From positions 112,558,771 through 112,622,770 of the forward strand of contig NW_026262581.1 of assembly GCF_021869535.1 (NCBI RefSeq): DNA of 64,000 bases. The letters run 5' to 3'. The translations under genes were made by a program, and so were the position numbers. Below the pieces are notes generated by a model. That model worked only from the letters and a program-made list of their open reading frames with translations, was not told the origin of the DNA and ran no database searches. This DNA is from Mytilus californianus (taxonomy: Eukaryota > Mollusca > Bivalvia > Mytilida > Mytilidae). Positions 23,996 through 34,208 of the stretch are shown in pieces (within the stretch, counting starts at the first letter, position 1; every line of letters starts with the position of its first letter).

Positions 23996-24119
23996 GGAAA
24001 TTGAATGGGAGAATATGGGTACACAGGGGTATATGTCCGGACCAGTGATAGTACGTTTATTTTTAGTCGGGGACATTCCATCTGACCTAATGACACAGTT
24101 GGGGTACACTCAGAATTTA
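23996..24119 (-). repeat. DIRS right inverted terminal repeat
   Basis: Reverse complement of 18672-18795, followed by the outer right end to about 24175. A short (TA)n microsatellite follows at 24188-24205. Confidence 0.9.
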
Positions 24120-25456
24120 TGATGGTAAGTATTTATCTAATAAAATCCAAATTTACTTTAAAATTTGATTATTTAAACCAAACCCTATATATATATATAT
24201 ATATACACTACATGTAAAACTTTGAAATGTTGTTTTGTATATTATCATATGATTTGTAATGGAGAACACTTATGTACTATAAGTTAATTTAATAAAGAAT
24301 CTGAAATCTGTACAAAATCACAATATTTTACCATGATACAATATCAGTATACTTCACTTAGAATTACATTTGAGCGCAAGAAAATCTCTGTTTGTGAATC
24401 GGTTGAATCCCAGGGTCGAAGTTCAACATATTAACGGAAAATTTTGCGTGAGTGCTTGTGTGAGCCAAAATTTGTTCCTGTGATAAAAGTTCCAGTGGAA
24501 CAAATATCACATGAAATATATTCCGGGAGAACTTTTTTCACAGACAATTTCTATTTAATTTGTTCCATCTCTATAAAATAAGTTCCACACTTTACCTGGT
24601 GAAATAAGTTCTGGGTTTATGAAATTTGTTCCTTACATTGTGAAATAAGTTCCTATTCAATGAAATTTGTTCCTTACCTGGTGAAATAAGTTCCTAATCT
24701 GTGAAATATGTTCCACTGGTTATACAACTTATCTTTAATAATGAGCATTGGCATTAGCACGGCTGGTAATCTACACACGCAGAACAATCGGTTCTGCAAT
24801 GAAAACCGTGAGAGGATTTTCCGGTTTTGCTTGAGTGGAGTAATTGTCACCGCTTCGAAAGGTATGTACATTTCTAAATCGCAATTTTCTAATTCAACTG
24901 GTCAAAATATTGAAAATCGGAGAATGCTATGCTGTGGTGAATACTATAACGAAGAGACTCATGTATCATTTACTGTTGTGCATGGAGTAAAACTCCTACA
25001 AAATCAATCGTCCCACGAGTAATTACAGAAAAAAGTGACATTTAACTTTTGAGATGGTTCTATTAACAGACCTACAAGTTCAAATTTAGTTTTTTATCTG
25101 TCAACGGGATTGAATGTCGTTTTTAGCGGCGTGCATGCTATCCGAAGTTGGTAGACGTCTTAATAAATTTAAAAACTGCCAATTTTCATTATTTCATGCG
25201 TGAGGGGATCGGTTCTGATTGAGGACATCGTGAATGCGTGAGGGGAAGTGCAATCATAATTATCTTTATATCGAAAAATGCAACAATCACTTAAAAGAAA
25301 ATCAAGTGACTTGCATAGTTTTATTGAAGTTCATACTAAATATAAATTGACAATGGAAATGGAAATGGCTACAACATAAATATAAGTGGTTTAGATTTAT
25401 GATTGACTATGTCTTTTGTACGCGTGCATGTATTAAGACTTAAATCTATGTTTTAG

Positions 25457-25711
25457 ATGGATATAACACGCCACCAATGCCTGCAGTGTGATAAGTCATA
25501 TACTCAACGTCAAAAGCTGAACTTCCATGTAAAGCTGGTACATGAAAACACACTAGACACAAAGTGCAGCTACTGTGACAAGACATTTTCATCTAAAGAT
25601 AATAAAAGAAGGCATGAATCTGTGGTTTACATGGAAGCCAATCCTTTACAGTGTAATACAAATGATTGTCAGGAGAGTTTTCGACTTTGTACCGTCTCTG
25701 GGCGCATATAA
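25457..25711 (+). pseudogene. C2H2 zinc-finger fragment, left palindrome arm
   Basis: 84 codons with one complete finger (C-x2-C-x12-H-x4-H in CLQCDKSYTQ..NFHVKLVH) and a second (CSYCDKTFSSKDNKRRHESVVY) whose last His is Tyr. The mirror copy on the minus strand (about 25725-25893) keeps that His (HESVVH) but has a 1-bp deletion in the first finger. Each arm is thus damaged at a different place. Its link to the transposon's own coding capacity is unclear. Confidence 0.6.
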
Positions 25712-25724
25712 GACATAAGCATTG

Positions 25725-25893
25725 AGTAGGCTTGGCTCCCATGTGGACCACAGATTCATGCCTTCTTTTACTATCTTTAGATGACAATGTCTTGTCACAG
25801 TAGCTGCACTTTGTGTCGGGTATGATGTCATGTACCAGATTTACATGGAAGTTCAACTTTGGACTTGAGTATATGACTTATCACACTGCAGGC
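25725..25893 (-). pseudogene. C2H2 zinc-finger fragment, right palindrome arm
   Basis: Mirror copy of the left-arm fingers. The second finger is intact (CSYCDKTLSSKDSKRRHESVVH), while the first is split by a 1-bp deletion before NFHVNLVH. Confidence 0.55.
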
Positions 25894-26695
25894 AATGTTG
25901 GCGTGTTCTATCCATATAAAACATAGATTAAAGTCTTAATACATGCACACGAGAAAAAAACATAGTCAATCATAAATCTAAACCACTTATATTTACGTTG
26001 TAGCCATTTCCATTGTCAATTTATATTTAGTATAAACTCGAGTCAATAAACTATGCAAGATACTTGCCTTTCTTTGAAGTCATTGTTGCATTTTTCGATA
26101 TAAAGATATGATTGCATTCCCCTCACGCATTCACGATGTCCTCAATCAGAACCGATCCCCTCACGCATGAAATAATGAAAATTGGCAGTTTTTAGATTTA
26201 TTAAGACGTCTATCAACTTCGGACAGCGTTCACGCTGCCCAAAACAACATTCAATCCCGTTGACAGAAAGACAAAAAAAATTGAACTTGTAGGTCTGTTA
26301 ATAGAACCATCTCAAAATTGAAATGTCACTTTTTTCGGCAATTACTCGTGGGACGATTGATTTTGTAGGAGTTTTACTCCATGCACAACAGTAAATGATA
26401 CATGTGTCTCTTCGTTAAAGTATTCACCACAGCATAGCATTCTCCGATTTTCAATATTTTGATCAGTTGAATTTGAAAATTTCGATTTAGAAATGTACAT
26501 ACCTTTCGAGGCGGTGACAATTACTCCACTCAAGCATAACCGGAAAATGCTCTCACGGTTTTCATTGCAGAACCGATTGTTCTGCGTGTGTAGATTACCA
26601 GCCGTGATTAGTGAGTTTAAAGTTATCATTCAAGTACATTATAAAAAAAGCACTACATTGATAATATATAATAATAAAAAGTGTAAACATCCAAT

Positions 26696-27079
26696 ATGGA
26701 TCCTTTGGAGTATAGGAAAATATTTAATTACATTCTTGAAAAAAAATATCCAAATGAAACAAATGATGCAGAAAAAAGAAGAATTCGAAAAATCACACAG
26801 AAAAATTTCATAGTTGAAGATGAACATTTGTATTATATTGAGAAGGACAAAACTACTGGTCAGTTAAACAAAAGACTTGTCGTTACAAAAGACAAAGTCC
26901 AAAGTATTTTAAACTTGTGCCATGACCATAGTGGGCACCAAGGTCTTTATAAAACTGTCTATAAGATAACAGAAAGATATTACTGGAAAGGTATTGTGAG
27001 TGATACAAAGCAATATGTTCAACAAAGTGAAAATTGCCAAAAACAAAACAAGGAGGCTAAAACTGCAAAAATTAAATAG
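26696..27079 (+). CDS. Integrase-type H2C2 zinc domain ORF (truncated transposase)
   Basis: 127 codons from ATG to TAG. Residues about 75-115 carry the H2C2 integrase zinc-binding pattern (HDHSGHQGLYKT, ITERYYWKGI, then SENCQKQNK), in which the first Cys of the C-x2-C pair is Ser. The domain is shared by Ty3/gypsy integrases, Ginger transposases and host genes derived from them. The frame stops before any DDE catalytic core and the downstream sequence is AT-rich, so it is a fragment. It lies just outside the right palindrome arm, inside the element. Confidence 0.75.
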   Translation: MDPLEYRKIFNYILEKKYPNETNDAEKRRIRKITQKNFIVEDEHLYYIEKDKTTGQLNKRLVVTKDKVQSILNLCHDHSGHQGLYKTVYKITERYYWKGIVSDTKQYVQQSENCQKQNKEAKTAKIK

Positions 27080-27453
27080 TCACGGTGTTTAAATTTTTTA
27101 TCACCGTTGTTAATCTTAATTTTAATCTAAATTGTGCATTTGTTTTTTAATCATATTATCTACTTACAACAGATATGCTGACTTAATTTGATATTTCAAA
27201 ATTTTTTAACTCTTATAACGGGAATTTATCTGACTTTTTTTTAAACAATTTATATCGGAACGAAATTCATGGAGCTGTGATATTTGTTCCGGAACTTATT
27301 TCACATTTGGTTTAAAAATTAGTTCCGGAACAAATTTTACAGGGCTGGAACTTATTTTCTGTGATATAAGTTCTGGTGGAACATATTTTCTATGAAATAA
27401 GTTCCGGCGGAACAAATGTCACGCCGGAACAAATTTTTTATTACACTTGCGTT

Positions 27454-27919
27454 GCTTTACATCGAGGCCACAGCTTTTCAACCAATCGGGGAATGTTTAG
27501 TTGGGGCATACATCTATTTTTACTGCAGGTTTTGGCATATTTAAATCGGAATTATAGAAAAAATGGAATGTTGTTAGTAGATACAAAACAGAAAATGATG
27601 AACGCTTTTAGCAAAAGATAAATTGGACTCGGGGGTCTGTGTATTCACATTATTTTTACAACTCTCCTTACTCTTGGGAAGCGTGTGCTTTACATCGACG
27701 CCACAGTAGTTCAACCAATCGGGGAATGTTTATTTGGGGCATACATCTATTTTTACTGCAGGTTTTGGCATATTTTAATCGAAATTAGAGAAAAATGGAA
27801 TGTTGTTAGGAGATACAAAACAGAAAATGATGAACACTTTTAGCAAAAGATAAATTGGATCGGGGTTCTGTCTATTCACATTATTTGTAGAACTCTCCTT
27901 ACTGATGGTAAAATATGGA
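27454..27919. repeat. Two 233-bp tandem copies
   Basis: GCTTTACATCGAGGCCACAG at 27454 repeats at 27687 as gctttacatcgacgccacag. Both units continue through 'accaatcggggaatgttta' and 'ctgcaggttttggcatatt'. They begin just outside the Ginger-like element, with its target duplication next to the first unit. Confidence 0.85.
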
Positions 27920-28019
27920 ATTTCCGTGACCTAAATGGTTCGCGAAAATTAATATTTTTATATACTAGTATAGTAGACATATAGTAACAATATTTTATTG
28001 GCACAAACGCATTTACAAT

Positions 28020-28790
28020 AAATGGTAATGACCGAATGGATAAACGTGGTAGTAAAATACAAACAATTATGTAAATATAAAATACATGTATAATGAAAAT
28101 CTATTGCAATAGATTACTTCTCGCATTTAACCTAGTGATGGTTCTGGTTTTTTCTAAAAAAAATATTCTGATCCCCAATTTGATGAAAAAAAGATTCTGG
28201 TCAAGCAGATGACAAAAAAAAAATTCTAAATCCAGATTTTCCCCATACCTTGTAGTGTTAAAAAATATTGAAAAAAATAATTTGATTGATAGCATTGAAA
28301 AACTAAAAAAAAATTCTGACTCAGACAAAAAACCATAACCCCCCCCCCCCCTTGAAGTTAAGGACCAGTCAAAAGTCTGGAGTATTTCAACCTTTATACA
28401 ACTACAGAATGGGATGCATAGGACACAAGGACCGACAAACACGTGATATACCCCATCATCTCTATTTACCACTGGATACGACCTCAGAGGTCGACCTCTG
28501 AACAGTTGGGGCAAGTATGTACACAATATTCAAGCTTGATACAGCTCTGAATTTGGATAGTGATTAAATATTTGACACATTATAGATTTCTGACACAGAA
28601 TAATTGTGGTCAGACAACTTAAAAATTTGAAATGGGACATTTAATCTACTTAATGGTCCAATATCCAAAATCTAATTCCATGGTTAGATTCAACATATAA
28701 AAGCAAAAACCATGAATTCAAACAAAGTTTAATTTTGGACCCATAATAGCTAGGGCAGTATTAGAAAAGTCTTGTTTTTGGCCCCTATTT
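28020..28790. repeat. Degenerate dispersed repeat, shared with 43165-43345
   Basis: 'caatattcaagcttgatacag' near 28530 and the following 200 bp are nearly repeated at 43165-43345; a poorer copy is at 29830-30200. A C-run lies at about 28340. It has no coding capacity. Confidence 0.65.
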
Positions 28791-29410
28791 GGCCTCTAGT
28801 TTCTTAACAATTAAAGCCACAACCCACAAAATCGACCCCAACCTTCTGTGTGTGGTATGGAACCTTGTGGTACAATTTCATAGAGATCCATTGACTAATA
28901 CTTAAGTATTTGTCTGGAAACCAGAAAAACCTTGTTCCTCTCCCCCCCCCCTTTTTGCCCCTCATTCCTGAACGGTTTGAGCCATAACCCCCAGAGTCAA
29001 ACCCAACCTTCCCTTTGTGGTATGGAACCTTGTGTTCCAATTTCATAGAAATCCATAGACTAATACTGAAGAAGTTGTCCATTAACCAGAAAACCTTGTT
29101 TCCCCCCCCTTTTTTACCCCTAATTCCTGAACGGTTTGGGCCATAACCCCCAAAGTCAATCCCAACCTTCCCTTTGTGGTATGGAACCTAGTGGTACAAT
29201 TTCATAGAGATCCATACATTTATACACAAGTTATTGTCTGGAAACTAGAAAAATTCCTTTTTGGCCCCTTTTTGACCCCTAATTTCTAAACAGTTCGGAC
29301 CATAACCCCAAAAATCAATCCCAACCTTCCTTTTGTGCTATTGAACCTTGTGATTAAATTTCATAGAGATCCATTTACTTATTCTTAAGTTATTGTTTGG
29401 AAACCAAATG
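28790..29410. repeat. Four tandem units of about 157 bp
   Basis: Each unit contains 'cctgaacggtttgggccata', 'ccaaccttc' and 'tttcatagagatccat'. A two-unit relative occurs at 44240-44530, next to exon 13 of gene 1. Confidence 0.75.
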
Positions 29411-30552
29411 TCTTCGGACAATGATGACATGATAGCAATATGCGAATGCAAATTTTTTGCGGTAATATAAAAATGATTGAATATGAAAATATATGGTCTG
29501 CATTAGCTCTGGGAACAGTATGTCAATATATATGTTCCTGATTAACTGTATCATCAGTAAAAATAGAGATTTTATATTAAGGTAGCTGGGGTGTCTTCCT
29601 TCATTTGGATTTTGAAATAGCAAATAACAACTGGTCTAGATCTTTAATGAAATGTGCAAATTTCGAGTGTAGTTTGTAAATCATGTGCAAGACTTTTCAT
29701 GTTGATATAGAAAATTATGTGTTTTATCATATTTACGACTGTATTTTACAAACAAGAGGCTGTCAGAGTGACAGCAAACCGGATTTTCCTGCAGAGGTCG
29801 AACCCTGAACAGTTGAGCAAGTATGGACACAACATTTAAGCTTAAAACAGCTCTGAATTTGGATTGTGATTGAATATTTGACACAGCATAGGTTTGTGAC
29901 ACAAAATGAATGTGGTCAAATAACTGAAAATTTTGAAATTGGACATTTACTTATTATGGTCCAATATCCAAAATCTAAGTACATTGTTAGAATTAGTATA
30001 TCAAAGAACCCCAAGAATTCAATTTTTGATGAAATACTTTTTAATTACTCCATTTCTGTTCAAAGGGAAATAACTCAATTCATATAATAACAATATTCAA
30101 AATCTAAGTACATTGTTAGAATCAGCATATCAAAGAACCAGGAGTATTAAATTTTTTTATGAAATCAAACAAAAGTTTAAATTTAGGACCCTTCGGACCT
30201 CAATGTGGACCAATTTGATAAACGAGCCCAAAATCCAAAATCTCTAAATACATGGTTAGATTCAGCATTTCAAAGAACCCCATAAATTAAATTTTTGTTG
30301 AAATCAAACAAAGTTTAATTTTGGACCCTGATTTGGACCAACTTGAAAACTGTGCCCAAAAATCCAATATTTAAATACAGGTTTAGATTCAGCATTTGAA
30401 AGAACCCTATATATATTCAATTTATGTTGAAATGAAACACAGTTTAATTTTATCCATATACTTGTTAATTATACCATTTCTGTTCAAAGAGAAATAACTC
30501 AAACAATAAATCATATAATTACAAGAAATGATTGTAACAGGATGCTGTTACG
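29411..30552. repeat. Degenerate repeats between arrays
   Basis: Diverged copies of the 28.5-kb repeat, with phrases such as 'ggtccaatatccaaaatcta'. Nothing coding was seen. Confidence 0.45.
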
Positions 30553-33053
30553 AAGTCTCCCAAACGAAGCTCCCATAATTCGTAATTCCCAGTGTCGCCT
30601 GACATTGGACAAAGTCCAGTGAAAATTGGTTTGGTCCAGTAAAGTTAATGCATTAGTGATGCCTGGGGACTAACCCTGTATATCATTCAAATCATCTTGG
30701 CATGACAAACCAGAATATATATGGTTTAGGGGTGGGGATCTCGACCATTTACAAGATACTAGAACATTGGGGGTGGGGGGAACCCCTGGGGACTGACCCT
30801 ATACATCATTCAAATGTTCGAGAAACGACGAACAGGAATATATATGGTCGAGGGGTGGGGATCTCGACCGTTTACAAGATATTAGAACATTGGGGGTGGG
30901 GGGAACCCAATGGGGACTGACCGTATACGTCATTCAAATGTTCGAGACATGATGAACAGGAATATATATGGTTTAGGGGTGGGTATCTCGACCATTTACA
31001 AGATATTAGAACTTTCTCAAATGGCAGGAGGTCGGGATGACCCCTGGGGACTAACCCTGTATATCATTCAAACTATCTTGGTATGACAAACCAGAATATA
31101 TATGGTTTAGGGGTGGGGATCTTGACCACTTACAAGATATTAGAACTTTCTTAAATAGCAGGGGGTGGGGGTGACCCCTGGGGACTAACCCTGTATATCA
31201 TTCAAACCATCTTGGTATGACAAACCAGAATATATATGGTTTAGGGGTGGGGATCTTGACCACTTACAAGATATTAGAACTTTCTTAAATAGAAGGGGCT
31301 GGGGGTGACCCCTGGGGACTAACCCATTATATCATTCAAACCATCTTCGCATGACAAACCAGAATATATATGGTTTAGGGGTGGGGATCTTGACCACTTA
31401 CAAGATATTAGAACTTTCTTAAATGGCAGGGGGTGGGGGTGACCCCTGGGGACTAACCCTGTATTTCATTTGATGTGCTTTATCATGACAAACCAGAATA
31501 TATATGGTTTAGGGGTGGGGATCTCGACCATTTACAAGATATTAGAACTTTCTCAAATGGCAGGGGGTCGGGATGACCCCTGGGGACTAACCCTGTATAT
31601 CATTCAAACCATCTTAGCATGACAAACCAGAATATATATGGTTTAGGGGTGGGGATATCGACCATTTTCAAGATATTAGAACTTTCTCAAATGGCAGGGG
31701 GTGGGGATGACCCCTGGGGACTAACCCTGTATATCATTCAAACCAACTTAGCATGACAAACCAGAATATATATGGTTTAGGGGTGGGGATCTCGACCATT
31801 TACAAGATATTAGAACTTTCTCAAATGGCAGGGGGTCGGGATGACCCCTGGGGACTAACCCTGTATATCATTCAAACCATCTTAGCATGACAAACCAGAA
31901 TATATATGGTTTAGGGGTGGGGATCTCGACCATTTACAAGATATTAGAACTTTCTCAAATGGCAGGGGGTCGGGATGACCCCTGGGGACTAACCCTGTAT
32001 ATCATTCAAACCATCTTAGCATGACAAACCAGAATATATATGGTTTAGGGGTGGGGATCTTGACCACTTACAAGATATTAGAACTTTCTTAAATGGCATG
32101 GGGTGGGGGTGACCCCTGGGGACTAACCCTGTATATCATTCAAACCATCTTAGCATGACAAACCAGAATATATATGGTTTAGGGGTGGGGATCTTGACCA
32201 CTTACAAGATATTAGAACTTTCTTAAATGGCATGGGGTGGGGGTGACCCCTGGGGACTAACCCTGTATTTCATTTCATGTGCTTTATCATGACAAACCAG
32301 AATATATATGGTTTAGGGGTGGGGATCTCGACCATTTACAAGATATTAGAACTTTCTCAAATGGCAGGGGGTCGGGATGACCCCTGGGGACTAACCCTGT
32401 ATATCATTCAAACCATCTTAGCATGACAAACCAGAATATATATGGTTTAGGGGTGGGGATATCGACCATTTCAAGATATTAGAACTTTCTCAAATGGCAG
32501 GGGGTCGGGATGACCCCTGGGGACTAACCCTGTATATCATTCAAACCATCTTAGCATGACAAACCAGAATATATATGGTTTAGGGGTGGGGATCTTGACC
32601 ACTTACAAGGTATTAGAACTTTCTTAAATGGCAGGGGGTGGGGATGACCCCTGGGGACTAACCCTGTATTTCATTTAATGGGTTTTATCATTTAGAACAT
32701 TTTCAATTAAAAAGATTGTGTGTATCACAAACGGTTTTCAATTTATAATCATTTGAAAATTAAAAAAAATAAAATCCCATAGGGTTCTATAGTAAAACCC
32801 TCTTTTCTTTTTTCCCCTCAAAGTACCCCTTTATAAACCCCATTGCACAAACAAAACCCTGATTGCACCACTAGACATGTTAGTCTAACATATTGTGAAA
32901 CCCTAAGTTAATCTGACAAGCGGTTTTGGAGAACGGGTGCGGACAAGTTCAAATTTAAAAGCGGCGGAAGAGGAAGAGGAAGAGGAAGAAGAATAATAAT
33001 AATAATAACTGAGCAAAAACAATAAGTCTTCCCAAACTTCGTTTGGGAGACTT
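30553..33053. mobile_element. Satellite-cored inverted-repeat element (about 2.5 kb)
   Basis: AAGTCTCCCAAACGAAG at 30553-30569 is the exact reverse complement of 33037-33053. The right end also folds locally (33024-33053). The core is the satellite listed separately, followed by AT-rich sequence and an AGG/AAG then AAT microsatellite (32955-33008). The layout (short inverted ends, tandem core, microsatellite) resembles bivalve 'pearl'-type elements, a family comparison made from memory. Confidence 0.6.
30660..32690. repeat. Satellite of about 134-bp units, about 15 copies
   Basis: Units contain 'gacaaaccagaatatatatgg', 'ttaggggtggggat', 'tacaagatattagaacttt' and 'gacccctggggactaaccct'. Later units are very alike and the first three are more diverged. 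The plus strand has two G-rich runs per unit and a short CCCC-T-GGGG inverted word. Confidence 0.95.
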
Positions 33054-33300
33054 AAATATTAAGCACTTTTGCTACTGAAAGGGTCTACAACCCAACAACG
33101 AGAACAGCTAAAAACTTGAAAATTGAACTTGACCTTCATTTAGTCACAGGAAACAACATATCTAAATTTGAAAAGATTTTGTTTTCATGTAAATGAGTTT
33201 GTTGCATTTCCATCAAAAATTTTGGTTTTAGTGAACATCATTCATGCGTTTAGGAGCATGGTCACTTCCTTCCCATGTTGAGTGAGTGGTTAAAAAAATT

Positions 33301-34208
33301 TGATGCTATATTGCACGAATTATTCAGCAAATTAAATTCTTATAATTGATAATCAGCACTGATATCATTAGGGAATTGTGATTAAGTACCTATGGAACAA
33401 ACATTATTTCTAGTTTGTTCTGCATAATGACGATCACAAAGACACTTGATGAACTTTAATAGTGCAGGAATACAGGCGATCCCCTCTATCTGGTAAAAGT
33501 AGATCATAAAGGTGAGCAAAATTGGCAAACTTTTCCAGTGAAGGAAATAACTGAAAGTGGTCTATTGTGAGATCATTCGATTGTCAAAGTCTCATAACTC
33601 TTGAATGACATATAAAAAAAAATTAAATCAAATGGTGTGCTACTTTCACTAATTCCAACAAGTATTTTAAGTTTCCATTACCTTAATTCAAGCAAACTCA
33701 ATTTTGGTACGTTTTACAGCTTCCTTTATTAATACTAAAAGTAAGGTAAAAAAAATTGATGCTATATTGCACGAATTATTCGGCAAATTAAATTCTTATA
33801 ATTGATAATCAGCACTGATATCATTAGGGAATTGTGATTAAGTACCTATGGAACAAACATTATTTCTAGTTTGTTCTGCATAATGACGATCACAAAGACA
33901 CTTGATGAACTTTAATAGTGCAGGAATACAGGCGATCCCCTCTATCTGGTAAAAGTAGATCATAAAGGTGAGCAAAATTGGCAAACTTTTCCAGTGAAGG
34001 ACATAACTGAAAGTGGTCTATTGTGAGATCATTCGATTGTCAAAGTCTCATAACTCTTGAATGACATATAAAAAAAAATTAAATCAAATGGTGTGCTACT
34101 TTCACTAATTCCAACAAGTATTTTAAGTTTCCATTACCTTAATTCAAGCAAACTCAATTTTGGTACGTTTTACAGCTTCCTTTATTAATCCTAAAAGTAA
34201 GGTAAAGT
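33301..34208. repeat. Near-identical 456-bp tandem duplication
   Basis: tgatgctatattgcacgaat at 33301 recurs at 33757, and the two copies then match over about 450 bp with only about three substitutions seen (cagcaaat/cggcaaat, aaggaaata/aaggacata, aatact/aatcct). A recent duplication, or a collapsed or duplicated assembly block. Confidence 0.93.

Larger units (their letters stand above)
18467..24175 (+). mobile_element. DIRS-type tyrosine-recombinase retroelement, degenerate
   Basis: It holds, in order, gag-like sequence, reverse transcriptase, RNase H plus a DIRS-type domain, and tyrosine recombinase. The 124-bp inverted terminal repeats (18672-18795 and 23996-24119) differ at about three positions. 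Downstream of the recombinase, 23847-23945 pairs half with the outer left end (18467-18494) and half with the outer right end (24113-24175): the internal complementary region expected of DIRS1-like elements. The left end is interrupted by about 177 bp with a TGTATC microsatellite (18495-18671). Several frameshifts and a 610-bp insertion make it non-functional. Confidence 0.9.
24459..27445. mobile_element. 3-kb Ginger-like transposon with a large internal palindrome
   Basis: The left end is TGTGAGCCAAAATTTGTTCC; the right end reads inward TGTAATAAAAAATTTGTTCC. It is flanked by CTTG on both sides (24455-24458, 27446-27449). TGTNR ends, a 4-bp duplication and a gypsy-integrase-type zinc domain fit Ginger DNA transposons. 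Subterminal arrays (24475-24718 and 27255-27440) repeat GTGAAATAAGTTCC in both orientations. Inside is an inverted duplication of about 0.9 kb per arm (about 24758-25645 and 25720-26606). No DDE core was seen, so it is non-autonomous. Confidence 0.7.

Noticed and set aside
24708..25022. 104-codon plus-strand frame mirrored at 26342-26629 on the minus strand
   Set aside because: Conservation between the two is explained by the DNA palindrome; no known domain was found.
30702..30920. 72-codon plus-strand frame in the 134-bp satellite
   Set aside because: It is confined to the first diverged units and explained by tandem repetition.
30660..32690. CRISPR-like array
   Set aside because: The whole unit repeats, with no unique spacers, in an animal genome.
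33024..33053. Stem-loop resembling a bacterial terminator
   Set aside because: It lies at the terminus of a repeat element in eukaryotic DNA and is better explained by inverted ends.
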